DNA of 64,000 nucleotides, from the NCBI GenBank assembly GCA_903922605.1, contig CAIXUG010000086.1, forward strand, positions 157,944 to 221,943. The letters are read 5' to 3'. The notes below the pieces were generated by a model. That model was not told the DNA's origin. It ran no database searches and worked only from the letters and a program-made list of their open reading frames with translations. How positions within the stretch are numbered: position 1 is the stretch's first letter; each line of letters starts with the position of its first letter. Below are positions 27,532 to 36,312 of the stretch, in pieces. The position numbers and the translations under genes were made by a program. The stretch comes from an uncultured Verrucomicrobiota bacterium. Lineage in GTDB: Bacteria > Verrucomicrobiota > Verrucomicrobiia > Limisphaerales > UBA9464.

Positions 27532-28176
27532 ATGAACGCTCCCGAATCCCCCCGCCTCAGCCGCCGCGAAGCCATCCAATGGGTGTTTGCTGCCAGCGCC
27601 TCGGTCGCGCTGATGCACCAGCAGACCTTTGCCGAGGACGCCGTCGTCGTGACGGCCAAGCCCTACGGCACCGATCCTCTGCTCAACCACGACTACAAGC
27701 CCGGTGAATTGTGGCCGCTCACGCTCAGCGCCGAACAGCGCCGCACCGTCACCGCCCTGTGCGACCTCATCATCCCAGCGGACGACCGTTCACCCGCCGC
27801 CAGCGCCGTGGGCGTGCCCGACTTCATCGACGAATGGATCAGCGCGCCGTACCCGATCCAGCAGACGGACCGCGTCGTGGTGCTCGATGGCCTCAAGTGG
27901 CTGGAAGCCGAATGCCAGAAGCGCTTCAGCAAGGGCTTCGCCGACCTTTCCCTCGAACAGCAAACACAGGTTGCCGATGACATCGCCTGGCTGCCCAAGG
28001 TGAAACCGGAGCACAAGGCTGGCGCGCAGTTCTTCTCCGTGTTCCGCAACCTGACCTCCAGCGGCTTCTACACCACGCCGGCCGGACTGAAGGACATCGG
28101 CTTCGTCGGGAATGTGGCGTTGACCAAGTTCCCTGACGCACCAAAGGAAGTGCTGGAGAAACTGGGACTGGTGTGA
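27532..28176 (+). CDS. Gluconate 2-dehydrogenase subunit 3-like protein
   Basis: The 214-residue protein (MNAPESPRLSRREAIQWVFAA) has a Tat-like signal (SRREAIQWVFAASASVAL) and then the subunit 3 body with LSAEQRRTVTALCDLIIPADD, GVPDFIDEWIS and FFSVFRNLTSSGFYTTPAG. It lies 20 bases after the GMC oxidoreductase gene; in characterised periplasmic dehydrogenases this small subunit accompanies a GMC large subunit and a cytochrome c subunit. No cytochrome subunit is adjacent here. Confidence 0.88.
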   Translation: MNAPESPRLSRREAIQWVFAASASVALMHQQTFAEDAVVVTAKPYGTDPLLNHDYKPGELWPLTLSAEQRRTVTALCDLIIPADDRSPAASAVGVPDFIDEWISAPYPIQQTDRVVVLDGLKWLEAECQKRFSKGFADLSLEQQTQVADDIAWLPKVKPEHKAGAQFFSVFRNLTSSGFYTTPAGLKDIGFVGNVALTKFPDAPKEVLEKLGLV

Positions 28177-28189
28177 TATCGTAATTCCC

Positions 28190-29233
28190 ATGCATAAGGG
28201 ATGGTGGAAGCCGCTGGGCGGTGTGGTCGCCCTTCTATTTCCGTGGCAATCAAACGCTGACGGTTGGATAAACTTCGTAAACGTCAATCAAGGTATCCGA
28301 GAATACCTGTTTCTAGACTCTGCCAACTCTGGGATCAAAGTCGGTTCTCCGTATGTCGCCCAACTGTATCTGCAAACTGTCACCAACACTTGGGTGGCCA
28401 TTTCCCAGCCCGCCCCAATCCGTGGGGGGATTTTCATCGGCGGAACGGTGACTGTGCCGGGTGATTACGGGGGGAAAACAGTCACGCTGCAGGTGCGTGT
28501 ATGGGATAAAAGCAGCTTTCAAACATACGAGGAAGCAACGCATGCATATTACGGCACGGCCCAGTCGGAACCGTTCACAGAAACACTGACGACGCCTCCC
28601 GGTGAACCGGCGCCGACATTGGCCCATTTCATCCCCTTTGTAGTAGGTTGCAATCAGGGACGGGTGGCCAACATCACAGATGAAGTGACCACCACGGAAG
28701 GGGTCGGTGTTCCAATTTCGATTCCCGTAACACCGCGTCAAGACGAATGCCCACGCGTCAATACTGACGCCATTTGGATCAGAGATTTTACCCGGAATTG
28801 GGCGAGCAGCATACCCGGGAACCCGTCCGGTCTCCAATTGGGGACGTTGCGCGGCATTCCCACCGCAGGGTTCCCTGACACTGAGAGACCTCCTTTCAAT
28901 TACATTCCAAACCTGAATGCCTACGGCCGGGATTTTATTTATTATACGATTTGCTGGGTCTGCCAGGATTTTAACACATACGATGCCATTGCGGTGACGG
29001 TTTTGCCTTCTCCCGCCCGTTACGGTCCGACGCTTGTGCTCGCCACCCCAACCGAGCCCTCATTGCTGGGTCTCGATGCACATCAATACCGCATCGACCG
29101 CTCCACCGACCTGAAAACTTGGGAGCCCGCCGGCACCGTGACCGGCAACTACTCGACCGTGGACCTCTCGTCGTTCGTCACTGCGGGTGTCAATGCCCAT
29201 TTCCTGCGAGCTACGGACATAACGCCTCCATAA
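28190..29233 (+). CDS. Low-GC secreted protein of unknown function
   Basis: The 347-residue protein has a probable signal peptide (WWKPLGGVVALLFPWQSNADG). Its N-terminal domain (GWINFVNVNQGI, then VGSPYVAQLYLQTVTNTW) resembles domains common in secreted verrucomicrobial proteins, and a C-terminal module (YRIDRSTDLKTWEPAGTVTG) recurs in such proteins. The central part has several Cys (VVGCNQGRV, RQDECPRVN, CWVCQDF). Two hand-counted 60-base lines inside it are 42% and 50% GC, clearly below its neighbours. It starts 13 bases after the subunit 3 stop. Confidence 0.7.
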   Translation: MHKGWWKPLGGVVALLFPWQSNADGWINFVNVNQGIREYLFLDSANSGIKVGSPYVAQLYLQTVTNTWVAISQPAPIRGGIFIGGTVTVPGDYGGKTVTLQVRVWDKSSFQTYEEATHAYYGTAQSEPFTETLTTPPGEPAPTLAHFIPFVVGCNQGRVANITDEVTTTEGVGVPISIPVTPRQDECPRVNTDAIWIRDFTRNWASSIPGNPSGLQLGTLRGIPTAGFPDTERPPFNYIPNLNAYGRDFIYYTICWVCQDFNTYDAIAVTVLPSPARYGPTLVLATPTEPSLLGLDAHQYRIDRSTDLKTWEPAGTVTGNYSTVDLSSFVTAGVNAHFLRATDITPP

Positions 29234-29296
29234 AGGGGCCAATTGCGCCACATTCCCTGCCCTGCTTGTCTCCGATGCCTTCCGAGGCTCATTTTT

Positions 29297-29324
29297 GGCT
29301 TTGAGCTTTGAGCTTTGAGCTTTT
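29297..29324. repeat. Tandem TTTGAGC repeat upstream of purD
   Basis: Three direct copies of GCTTTGA end 16 bases before the purD ATG, in the 106-base gap after the low-GC secreted gene. They are the same word family as 12167-12193 and 25496-25606, here without an inverted partner. Confidence 0.78.
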
Positions 29325-29339
29325 CCCTTTCGTCCTCGC

Positions 29340-30632
29340 ATGAAGCTCTTGGTCCTCGGTTCAGGCGGCCGTGAACACGCCCTCGTCTGGAAATTGGCGC
29401 AATCGCCGCTCGTCACGCGGATGTTTGTGGCCCCCGGCAATGCCGGCACGGCGGGCGAACGTCTGGCGGCCAATGGCGCGCCGGTCGAAAACGTCGCCAT
29501 TGGCGCGGAGGACATTCCGGCGCTCGTCGCCTGGGCGCATGAACACATGCCCGACTTCACCGTGGTCGGGCCCGATGGGGCCCTGGGAGCGGGCGTGGTG
29601 GATGCGTTTCAGGCTGAAGGTTTCAAAATCTGGGGTCCCAACCGCCGCGCCGCCCAGTTCGAGGCGTCCAAGGTCTTCTCGCAGGATTTCATGCTGCGCC
29701 ACGGCATTCCCACGGCGAAATCCGGCACCTTCAGCGATCCGGTCGCGGCCAAGCGCTTTTGCGCGAAGCTGGAAGGCCGCTGCGCCGTCAAGGCCGACGG
29801 GCTCGCTCTGGGCAAAGGCGTGTTGCTGGCCACGAGCGTTGCCGAAGCCGAGCGCGCGGTGGACGAAATTCTGGTCAGCAAGGCCTTCGGCACCGCCGGT
29901 GCCAGCATCGTCGTGCAGGAGCTGCTGGAGGGGATGGAGATTTCCCTGCACGCGCTCTGCGACGGCAAGACTGCCAAGCTCTTTCCCACCTCGCAGGACC
30001 ACAAGCGCGCGCTCGACGGCGACCAGGGGCTGAACACCGGCGGCATGGGTACCTACTCGCCCGCACCGTTCCTGAGCGACACCGAACTGGCCGAGGTAGG
30101 CCGGCAGATTCTATACCCGTGGCTGGCCGGCTGTGCGGCGGACGGAATCGAGTTTCGCGGCCTGCTCTACCCCGGCGTGATGCTCACGAAGTCCGGCCCC
30201 AAGGTGATCGAGTTCAACGCCCGTTTCGGTGACCCGGAAACCCAAGTGTATCTGCCTCGACTCGAAAACGACCTCGTGGCACTGCTGCTGGCCAGCACCG
30301 AGGGCACGCTCGACCGGGTCGAGCTGATGTGGTCGGCCAACGCCTGCGTGTGCGTGGTCGCGGCGAGCGGCGGTTACCCGGGCAATTACGGAAAGGGCCA
30401 GGTCATTCACGGCCTCGAGGCCGCCGCCGCATTGCCCAACGTCAAGGTCTTCCATGCCGGCACGGCCCGAAAGGACGGAAAAATTGTCACCAACGGCGGC
30501 CGCGTCCTCGGAGTGACCGCATGGGCACCGACGCTTCAAGCCGCCCGGGACCAGGCCTACGCGGCCATGGGCCAGGTTTGCTTCGAAGGCATGCACTTCC
30601 GCCACGACATTGCGGCGAAGGCGCTGCGGTAG
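29340..30632 (+). CDS. purD: Phosphoribosylamine-glycine ligase
   Basis: This ATP-grasp enzyme of purine synthesis has 430 residues, the normal length. The N-terminus MKLLVLGSGGREHALVWKL is diagnostic. FTVVGPDGALGAGVVDAF, KADGLALGKGV, LNTGGMGTYSPAP and FNARFGDPETQVYLPRL follow in family order. It stands alone; no other pur gene is in the window. The residue after GGMG (Thr-Tyr) matches the family. Confidence 0.96.
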   Translation: MKLLVLGSGGREHALVWKLAQSPLVTRMFVAPGNAGTAGERLAANGAPVENVAIGAEDIPALVAWAHEHMPDFTVVGPDGALGAGVVDAFQAEGFKIWGPNRRAAQFEASKVFSQDFMLRHGIPTAKSGTFSDPVAAKRFCAKLEGRCAVKADGLALGKGVLLATSVAEAERAVDEILVSKAFGTAGASIVVQELLEGMEISLHALCDGKTAKLFPTSQDHKRALDGDQGLNTGGMGTYSPAPFLSDTELAEVGRQILYPWLAGCAADGIEFRGLLYPGVMLTKSGPKVIEFNARFGDPETQVYLPRLENDLVALLLASTEGTLDRVELMWSANACVCVVAASGGYPGNYGKGQVIHGLEAAAALPNVKVFHAGTARKDGKIVTNGGRVLGVTAWAPTLQAARDQAYAAMGQVCFEGMHFRHDIAAKALR

Positions 30633-30658
30633 GCTGCCCGCTATCCTGCCGCACAGCT

Positions 30659-31054
30659 TCAGTCCGAAGCCGAAGGAGAACCAGGCTTCCGCGAAAGCAG
30701 TTCGTCAATGCAGGCCAAAAGTTGGACGTTGGCAAATGGCTTGGCAAAGACCCGGGCGGCTCCCAACGCCTGGGCCGTACTCAGGTAAGTGTTGGAGGAG
30801 TAGCGACTGCCGCCGGACATCGCAATGATCAGCACGGCCGGCTGGCGACGTCGCAGCCCCGCGATGGTTTCCAGGCCTTCCTTTTCGGGCATGATCAGGT
30901 CGGTGATCACCAGTTCGTGAACTTCAGGCCGGTAGCAGGTCAGCCCCTCCCGGCCATTGCCCGCCTCCGTCACCGTGTGGCCGGCCTGTTCCAGGGTGAG
31001 ACGCAGCATCCGGCGGAACGCGGCGTCGTCGTCAATAAGCAGGAGGTGAGGCAT
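30659..31054 (-). CDS. Stand-alone CheY-like response regulator
   Basis: This 131-residue receiver domain only has Asp8-Asp10 (LLLIDDD), phospho-acceptor Asp52 in VITDLIMPEKEG and the conserved lysine in VFAKPF. There is no output domain, so it probably acts by protein contact, for example as the phosphorelay partner of the hybrid kinase encoded three bases upstream in the same operon. The 20-residue Ser-rich stretch before the lysine (GSRYSSNTYLSTAQALG) is longer than usual. Confidence 0.9.
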   Translation of the reverse strand: MPHLLLIDDDAAFRRMLRLTLEQAGHTVTEAGNGREGLTCYRPEVHELVITDLIMPEKEGLETIAGLRRRQPAVLIIAMSGGSRYSSNTYLSTAQALGAARVFAKPFANVQLLACIDELLSRKPGSPSASD

Positions 31055-31057
31055 GGC

Positions 31058-34000
31058 TTAAACGGAGATTTCTTCCTGTAGCGCCCGATGTACCGCCAGT
31101 CCCAGCGATGGCAGGGTAAACGGTTTGAGCAGCAGTTCCCGGAGCCCCAGGGCCCTGACCCGTTCCGCCGTCAGGCTCGCGGAGTATCCGGTCATCAGGA
31201 TGATGGGCAGCCCCGGCTTGGCCTTGAGCAACTGCCGGGCGAAATCAAGGCCGGTCATTCCCGGCATGGTCAGATCGGTGATGACCAGATCGAACGCGGA
31301 CGGATTGTCGCGCACGAGCACCAGCGCTTCCGTCACGTTGGAACAGACCGTCACCACATAGCCCAAGTCCTTCAATACCGACTGCCCGAGCATTGTGAGC
31401 GGTTTCTCATCGTCCACGAAAAGGATGCGCTCGCCGTGGCCTTTCGGCACATCAAGAGGGGCCTGGAAGGAGGGCGCGCCTTCAATTCCGTGGACCGGAA
31501 AATAGAGGTGAAAGGTCGCACCCTCACCCGGCTGGCTCTCGACCGTGACCGCTCCGTCATGGCTTTGCATGACGCCGTGAACCACCGCCAAGCCCAGACC
31601 CGAGCCCTCGCCGGGGGGCTTCGTGGTGTAGAAGGGATCGAATATCCGTTCCATGGTGGCGGCGTCCATGCCGCAGCCCGTGTCGGTGACACTGAGGCGG
31701 ACGTACGGACCCGCCCGCAGGCCGGGATGGGCGGCCGCCAACTTGGCATCGGCGATGAAATTCTCGAGACGTATCGTCAGCCGGCCCGGGCCGTCTTTCA
31801 TCGCATACCAGGCATTGGTGCCGAGATTCATCAGCATCTGATGGGCCTGCATCGGGTCGGCCAGCACCGGCAACAGGCCATGTGCCAAGGCGAGGTTGAA
31901 CTCGATGCTCGTGGGGATCGTCGCCCGCAGCAGTTTGATCGGGCCAGTCACCACATGCCGGAGCTGCACCAGCATGCGCTTGTGGTTCTCCTGCCGGCTG
32001 AACGCAAGGATCTGGCGTACCAGATCCACGGCCCGACGGGTTCCATCCAGCACTGCATCCAGAAACTCGTTGGCGGCGGCATCCTCACCCACCTGGATCT
32101 TGGTCAGTTCCGTGTAGCCGATGATCGCCCCCAGGATATTGTTGAAGTCATGAGCGATGCCACCTGCCAGGGTGCCGAGCGCTTCCAGCTTCTGCATCTG
32201 CTGGAACTGCTCCGCCAGTTGCCGTTGCTCGATGAAAACGCCGATTTGGGAACCGAGCGCCCCCAGGGTATCAAGCAGTTCCCGGTCGGGCGGCTGCATT
32301 TGCGCGCTGAAAAACTCCACCACACCGAGCGTCTCGTGCCGCATCCGGATGGGAAACCCGAGCCAGCCATTCAGGCGCAGGCGGGAGGCCTCGGCCTGTC
32401 GCTGAAAGCGGACATCGTGGGCGACGTCAAAGCTCCATTCCGGCTGACCAGACTCCCACACACAGCCGGGCAATCCGTTTCCCGTGGCGAAGGTCAGCGT
32501 GCGGTTGGAATCGGCGAATTCCTGAAATTCCGTGGAGCGCGGATGCCAGACTTCGGCACACCTCAACACCCTGGCAGATCGATCCACCATCCACAGCGCC
32601 GCCATGTCCCACTGCAATCCCCGGCACAATGTCTCGAGGATTTTCAGGTTCAACTCGGCCGGGGCAGAAGCCTCCGCCAGAACCGCCGTCACGGAGTACT
32701 GCAGCTGCAGGCGCAACTCCGCCCGCTTGCGCTCCGTGATGTCCTCGGCGACGCCCACCACGCGATAGACCACCCCCTCCGCATTGCGCACCGGAAAGGC
32801 ACGCGCACGGATCCATCGCTGGGTGCCGTCGGGGCGCACGATGCGAAAGGTTTCGTCGTAGGTCCCGTCCAGCTGTTTTGCCAGAGCCGTTCGTGCGACT
32901 CCTTCCCGGTCCGCCTCATGGATGCTTTGAGCCCAATGAGCCGGAGACTCATAGAGCCTGGCCTGAGGATAGCCCCAGATTTTCTCATAGCCGGGACTGA
33001 CATAGATGATCCGATCCTGAGCGACATCACGCACCCAGAAGACCTCGCGGATGGTTTCGACCACCTGCCGGAAGCGCTCTTCGCTGGAGCGCAGCTCCTC
33101 CTCCTGCAGCTTTCGTCGCGTGATGTTCTCATGCGCCACCACGACCCGTCGCGGTCCCTCGCCCGGAAAAAGGGTCACCCGCACCAGAAACCAGCGCTGT
33201 TCTGCCGGGCTATGGCAGGGGTATTCGGCCTCGTAGCCCGTGCGCCGGCCTTGCAGCAGGTCACGGATGGCGGCAGCCACCGCTTGGGCATCCGCGGCCC
33301 CCGCTCCCCGCACCCGGTCGCATACCCCCAGGTAGTTGACGCCCTCGCCACCACGTTCCCAGGCCAGATCATTGTCCCGGGCAAACACCCGCCACGCTTC
33401 ATTCACCGCCAAGATCACTCCCTGTCCGTCCAAGATGGCGATGTGTGCGGTCAAACCGTCCAAAGCCGCCCGCACAAACCGCTCGCTCTCCCGGAGTCCC
33501 TCCACGGCCGCCCTGCTTTCGGTGATGTCATGGACGGTGCCAACAATCTTGACCGCCCGTCCGGTGACCTCGTCAAAGAACACCTGCCCCGCCTCACGGA
33601 CCTGGCGCACCTGGCCATTGCGCAGCACAATGCGATGATCCATCAGGTAGCGTTGCCGCGTCTCACTCGCCGCCGACACCGCCGACCAGAGCGCCTGGCG
33701 ATCGTCGGGATGCACCAGGGAGAAAAACAGGTCGTTGGTCACCTCCACCTCCCCGGGTGCAAACCCGAAAATGCGAAAACATTGCTCCGACCAGCGCAAC
33801 GGGTTCCGGTTTGGATCGGCCAATTGGAGAAGGTCGATTTCCCAGCTCCCAAAGTTCCCGACCTCCTGCGCCAACGCCAGTCCGGTAATGGTCTCACGCA
33901 GCCATGACTCTGTCTGATTTCGTTCGCGTCGTGGCCTGGCGTGTATCAACGCCTCTCCAACCACCGCCCCCAGGCGTGCCCGGTGTTCCTTGAGAAGATA

Positions 34001-34306
34001 ATCGGTCGCGCCCAGTTTCATGGCGGCGACCGCCAGATCTTCCCCCGGCACTTCGGACAGCAGGATAAAGGGCACGTCCTGCCTGCTCTGCTTCAGCAGC
34101 TCCAGCGCCCGCAGCCCGCTGAATTGCGGCAGGTGGTAAGCGGACAGCACGAGGTCGGGACCGTAGGAGATCTGTCGCAGATAGTCTGCCTCGGTTTCTA
34201 CCCGCTCCCATTCGGGCTCATAGCCGGCGCGGCACAGCTCCTGCACCCAAAGCTCGGCCTCAGCACAAACGTGCCCGACGATCAACGTTCTGAGCGGCTC
34301 TGGCAT
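31058..34306 (-). CDS. Hybrid sensor histidine kinase (REC-like, 3 PAS, GAF, HisKA, HATPase, REC)
   Basis: The 1082-residue protein starts at ATG 34306 (MPEPLRTLIVGHV). In order it has a receiver-like domain at 5-130, three PAS domains at about 165-285, 295-415 and 425-545, a GAF domain at about 560-710, HisKA with the phospho-His in GGIAHDFNNILG, an ATPase domain with DTGCGMD and GSGLGLAVVHG, and a C-terminal receiver with VITDLTMPGMTG. The N-terminal receiver has Ala56 where the phospho-acceptor Asp should be (LVLSAYHLP), so it cannot be phosphorylated there. No membrane segment is seen, so it is a cytosolic sensor. The lone receiver follows. Confidence 0.93.
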   Translation of the reverse strand: MPEPLRTLIVGHVCAEAELWVQELCRAGYEPEWERVETEADYLRQISYGPDLVLSAYHLPQFSGLRALELLKQSRQDVPFILLSEVPGEDLAVAAMKLGATDYLLKEHRARLGAVVGEALIHARPRRERNQTESWLRETITGLALAQEVGNFGSWEIDLLQLADPNRNPLRWSEQCFRIFGFAPGEVEVTNDLFFSLVHPDDRQALWSAVSAASETRQRYLMDHRIVLRNGQVRQVREAGQVFFDEVTGRAVKIVGTVHDITESRAAVEGLRESERFVRAALDGLTAHIAILDGQGVILAVNEAWRVFARDNDLAWERGGEGVNYLGVCDRVRGAGAADAQAVAAAIRDLLQGRRTGYEAEYPCHSPAEQRWFLVRVTLFPGEGPRRVVVAHENITRRKLQEEELRSSEERFRQVVETIREVFWVRDVAQDRIIYVSPGYEKIWGYPQARLYESPAHWAQSIHEADREGVARTALAKQLDGTYDETFRIVRPDGTQRWIRARAFPVRNAEGVVYRVVGVAEDITERKRAELRLQLQYSVTAVLAEASAPAELNLKILETLCRGLQWDMAALWMVDRSARVLRCAEVWHPRSTEFQEFADSNRTLTFATGNGLPGCVWESGQPEWSFDVAHDVRFQRQAEASRLRLNGWLGFPIRMRHETLGVVEFFSAQMQPPDRELLDTLGALGSQIGVFIEQRQLAEQFQQMQKLEALGTLAGGIAHDFNNILGAIIGYTELTKIQVGEDAAANEFLDAVLDGTRRAVDLVRQILAFSRQENHKRMLVQLRHVVTGPIKLLRATIPTSIEFNLALAHGLLPVLADPMQAHQMLMNLGTNAWYAMKDGPGRLTIRLENFIADAKLAAAHPGLRAGPYVRLSVTDTGCGMDAATMERIFDPFYTTKPPGEGSGLGLAVVHGVMQSHDGAVTVESQPGEGATFHLYFPVHGIEGAPSFQAPLDVPKGHGERILFVDDEKPLTMLGQSVLKDLGYVVTVCSNVTEALVLVRDNPSAFDLVITDLTMPGMTGLDFARQLLKAKPGLPIILMTGYSASLTAERVRALGLRELLLKPFTLPSLGLAVHRALQEEISV

Positions 34307-34467
34307 CTGGTCTCCCTGAATGAACGGCGAACTGCCGCGTAAAACGCCGGCGGTGCGCAGCGGCACGAACTACAGGCTCATGCACCTTCATCCTTTGATT
34401 TGTAGGACCGTTTTGCCGGTTCGGCAAGATTTGATACGCGGGTTAAGACCCTAGGGAGCGGCATCTC

Positions 34468-35337
34468 CTAATACTGAAGCCACCTCAGCACACTCCGGTG
34501 CAATTCCGAATCGGGCTCGCCCAGCCGGGCCAGCACCGAAAAATGGCACTCACCGGCAGCATCCACAGTCTGTAACGGCACCTCGGCTTCCAAGAGCAAC
34601 TGGGCATATCCCCTCATCATGTCGTGTAGCAGATCCGATTCTCGCCCGCCCGTGATCAGGAGCGCCGGCGGTTGCCCTGGCCGGACAAGGTTGGCTGGAT
34701 TCCAGCGGCGGTAAGCCTCGCCCGAAAAGCCAACCAGCGGTTGGAAACGGGTCTGGGCAAAAGGCTCGATATCGTAAAAGCCGCTCACGCCAATCCAACT
34801 GCGCAGCAAATTCTTCGGCAATCGCCCGTCCAGCGCCGGCCAGTCCGTGGTGGCGACCACGGAGGCGAGCTGTCCGGCGGCGGAATGCCCCAGCACCGAC
34901 AGACGCCCCGGTGTCAGCCCAAGTTTGCCGGCCTGAGCCGCGAGAAAGGCTACCGCCTGACGGCAATCATCCACGATCGCATCCAGCCCATGCTGGGGAG
35001 CGAGCCGGTAACTCGGGCAGGCCACATGCACACCCGCCGCAGTAAAAGCCGGCACCAGGAAATGCATCATCCAGCGGTCGAACAGGAACCAAAGGCCTCC
35101 GTGAATGGCGATGAGGGTCGGCGCACCCGGTGCGGCTACCGGGGAGGCGAAGAAATCGATCCGTTGCCGTGAATCGGCACCATAAGCCAGCTCGCAAGTC
35201 GGCGGCTGACTGGCCAGCACGGCGGCGCTGCGCTCGCGGAAATATCGCTCCCAGTGCGCCACCACCTCGGGCGTGATCTGGTTTGCATAGCCGGCGTCGA
35301 ACTCGGCTGCGGTACGTGGTCTGGGATAGTTGAGCAT
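34468..35337 (-). CDS. Alpha/beta-hydrolase, kynurenine formamidase/BD-FAE-like
   Basis: The 289-residue enzyme has the oxyanion-hole motif IAIHGGLWF, ACPSYRLAPQHGLDAIVDDCRQAV, nucleophile motif GHSAAGQLAS and a likely catalytic His near ECHFSVLARL. The N-terminus (MLNYPRPRTAAEFDAGYANQ) resembles arylformamidases, but carboxylesterase activity is equally possible. Its 3' neighbour is the hybrid kinase on the same strand, 161 bases away. Its start faces the flagellar operon. Confidence 0.82.
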   Translation of the reverse strand: MLNYPRPRTAAEFDAGYANQITPEVVAHWERYFRERSAAVLASQPPTCELAYGADSRQRIDFFASPVAAPGAPTLIAIHGGLWFLFDRWMMHFLVPAFTAAGVHVACPSYRLAPQHGLDAIVDDCRQAVAFLAAQAGKLGLTPGRLSVLGHSAAGQLASVVATTDWPALDGRLPKNLLRSWIGVSGFYDIEPFAQTRFQPLVGFSGEAYRRWNPANLVRPGQPPALLITGGRESDLLHDMMRGYAQLLLEAEVPLQTVDAAGECHFSVLARLGEPDSELHRSVLRWLQY

Positions 35338-35439
35338 GAGTTTGGCCGACTGCGTTTGGGCAGCCGCGTTGCCTTCATGAGTTGCCTAGGAAGGATATTT
35401 TGGCAATTGGGAGCCACTCCCTCACCAAGAAATCCTACC

Positions 35440-35452
35440 CGGCAAATCCTGC
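35440..35452 (-). promoter_or_regulatory. 13-base word shared with the fliW upstream region
   Basis: GCAGGATTTGCCG on the minus strand is identical to 46630-46642 on the plus strand. Here it is 88 bases upstream of the sigma-54 -24 element of flgF. It may be an activator site, as sigma-54 promoters need an enhancer-binding protein. Confidence 0.4.
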
Positions 35453-35540
35453 GCATCATCCCGGGCAAGAGCGGCAGCAAATGCCAGCCTGCGTCCAATG
35501 CCGCCGACGTAAACCACGTGTTTGCAGGTATTTTAATCCG

Positions 35541-35556
35541 TGGCACATCCACTGCT
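35541..35556 (+). promoter_or_regulatory. Sigma-54 promoter for the flagellar operon
   Basis: TGGCACatccaCTGCT matches the -24/-12 consensus (TGGCAC-N5-TTGCW) with one mismatch and the required GG-N10-GC spacing. Transcription would start about 12 bases after the -12 GC, near 35567, which rules out a GTG at 35540 as the flgF start and leaves GTG 35570 almost without a leader. Confidence 0.72.
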
Positions 35557-35569
35557 CCCAGCCCTCGCC

Positions 35570-36310
35570 GTGAATGTAAGTATTGCCCAATCTGCAGCTG
35601 CCATGAACGCGAATGCGCGCTGGCAGGAAATGATTTCCGAGAATCTGGCCTCCAGCTCGATTCCGGGATTCAAAAAGCAGGACATGACCTTTTCCGCCGT
35701 CGAGGCGGGAGTCATGACCACCTCGCCCAATGTGCAGCATTGGTCCATGCCGCGCAGCAGCACGACCACGAATTTCCAGCCCGGCGACTACAAATTCACC
35801 CAGCAGCCGACCGACGTGGCGATCGAAGGCTCCGGCTTCTTCGAAGTGCAGCTCCCCGACGGCTCCAAGGCTTACACGCGGGACGGCGAATTTCAGATCA
35901 GCAGCCAGGGTCAGTTGGTGACCAAGGAAGGTTATCCCGTCATCGGTGACAGTGGCACCATCCAGCTCGACCGCAACAACCCCGGCGTGCTCGGCATCGC
36001 CCCGACCGGCGAGATCAGCCAGGGCGCGGAACGGCGCGGCAAGCTGAAGGTCGTGGATTTCCCGCAGCCGGACCAGCTTACCTCGATCAGCGGCGGGCTC
36101 TTTGTGCCCGGCGCTTCCGGGGCCCAGCCGGAAGATGTGGTCCAGCCTTCCCTGCGGCAGGGCTACATTGAAAACGCCAACACTTCCACCACCACCGAAA
36201 TGGTGAACCTGATCAGCTCCATGCGCGCCTTTGAGGCCAACCAGAAGGTCGTCCAGATGCACGATGACCGCATGGGCAAGGCGATCAGCGAACTCGGCAG
36301 CCCGTCCTGA
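35570..36310 (+). CDS. flgF: Flagellar proximal rod protein FlgF
   Basis: The 246-residue rod/hook family protein has an N-terminal rod segment (QSAAAMNANARWQEMISENLASSSIPGFKK), central GSGFFEVQLPDGSKAYTRDG and C-terminal MVNLISSMRAFEANQKVVQ. GTG 35570 is chosen because the sigma-54 promoter covers a possible earlier GTG at 35540. It is first in the operon flgF-G-A-H-I-J-N-K-L and stops two bases before flgG. Its length and context separate it from FlgG, which follows. Confidence 0.88.
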   Translation: MNVSIAQSAAAMNANARWQEMISENLASSSIPGFKKQDMTFSAVEAGVMTTSPNVQHWSMPRSSTTTNFQPGDYKFTQQPTDVAIEGSGFFEVQLPDGSKAYTRDGEFQISSQGQLVTKEGYPVIGDSGTIQLDRNNPGVLGIAPTGEISQGAERRGKLKVVDFPQPDQLTSISGGLFVPGASGAQPEDVVQPSLRQGYIENANTSTTTEMVNLISSMRAFEANQKVVQMHDDRMGKAISELGSPS

Positions 36311-36312
36311 TT

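Noticed and set aside
31088..33907. 939-residue plus-strand frame opposite the hybrid kinase
   Set aside because: It is antisense to seven well-defined kinase domains and its translation is Arg/His/Gln-rich without motifs.
35358..35373. GGGCAG-N5-TTGCC as a sigma-54 promoter for flgF
   Set aside because: The spacing is right but it lies about 200 bases upstream and is weaker than the match at 35541.
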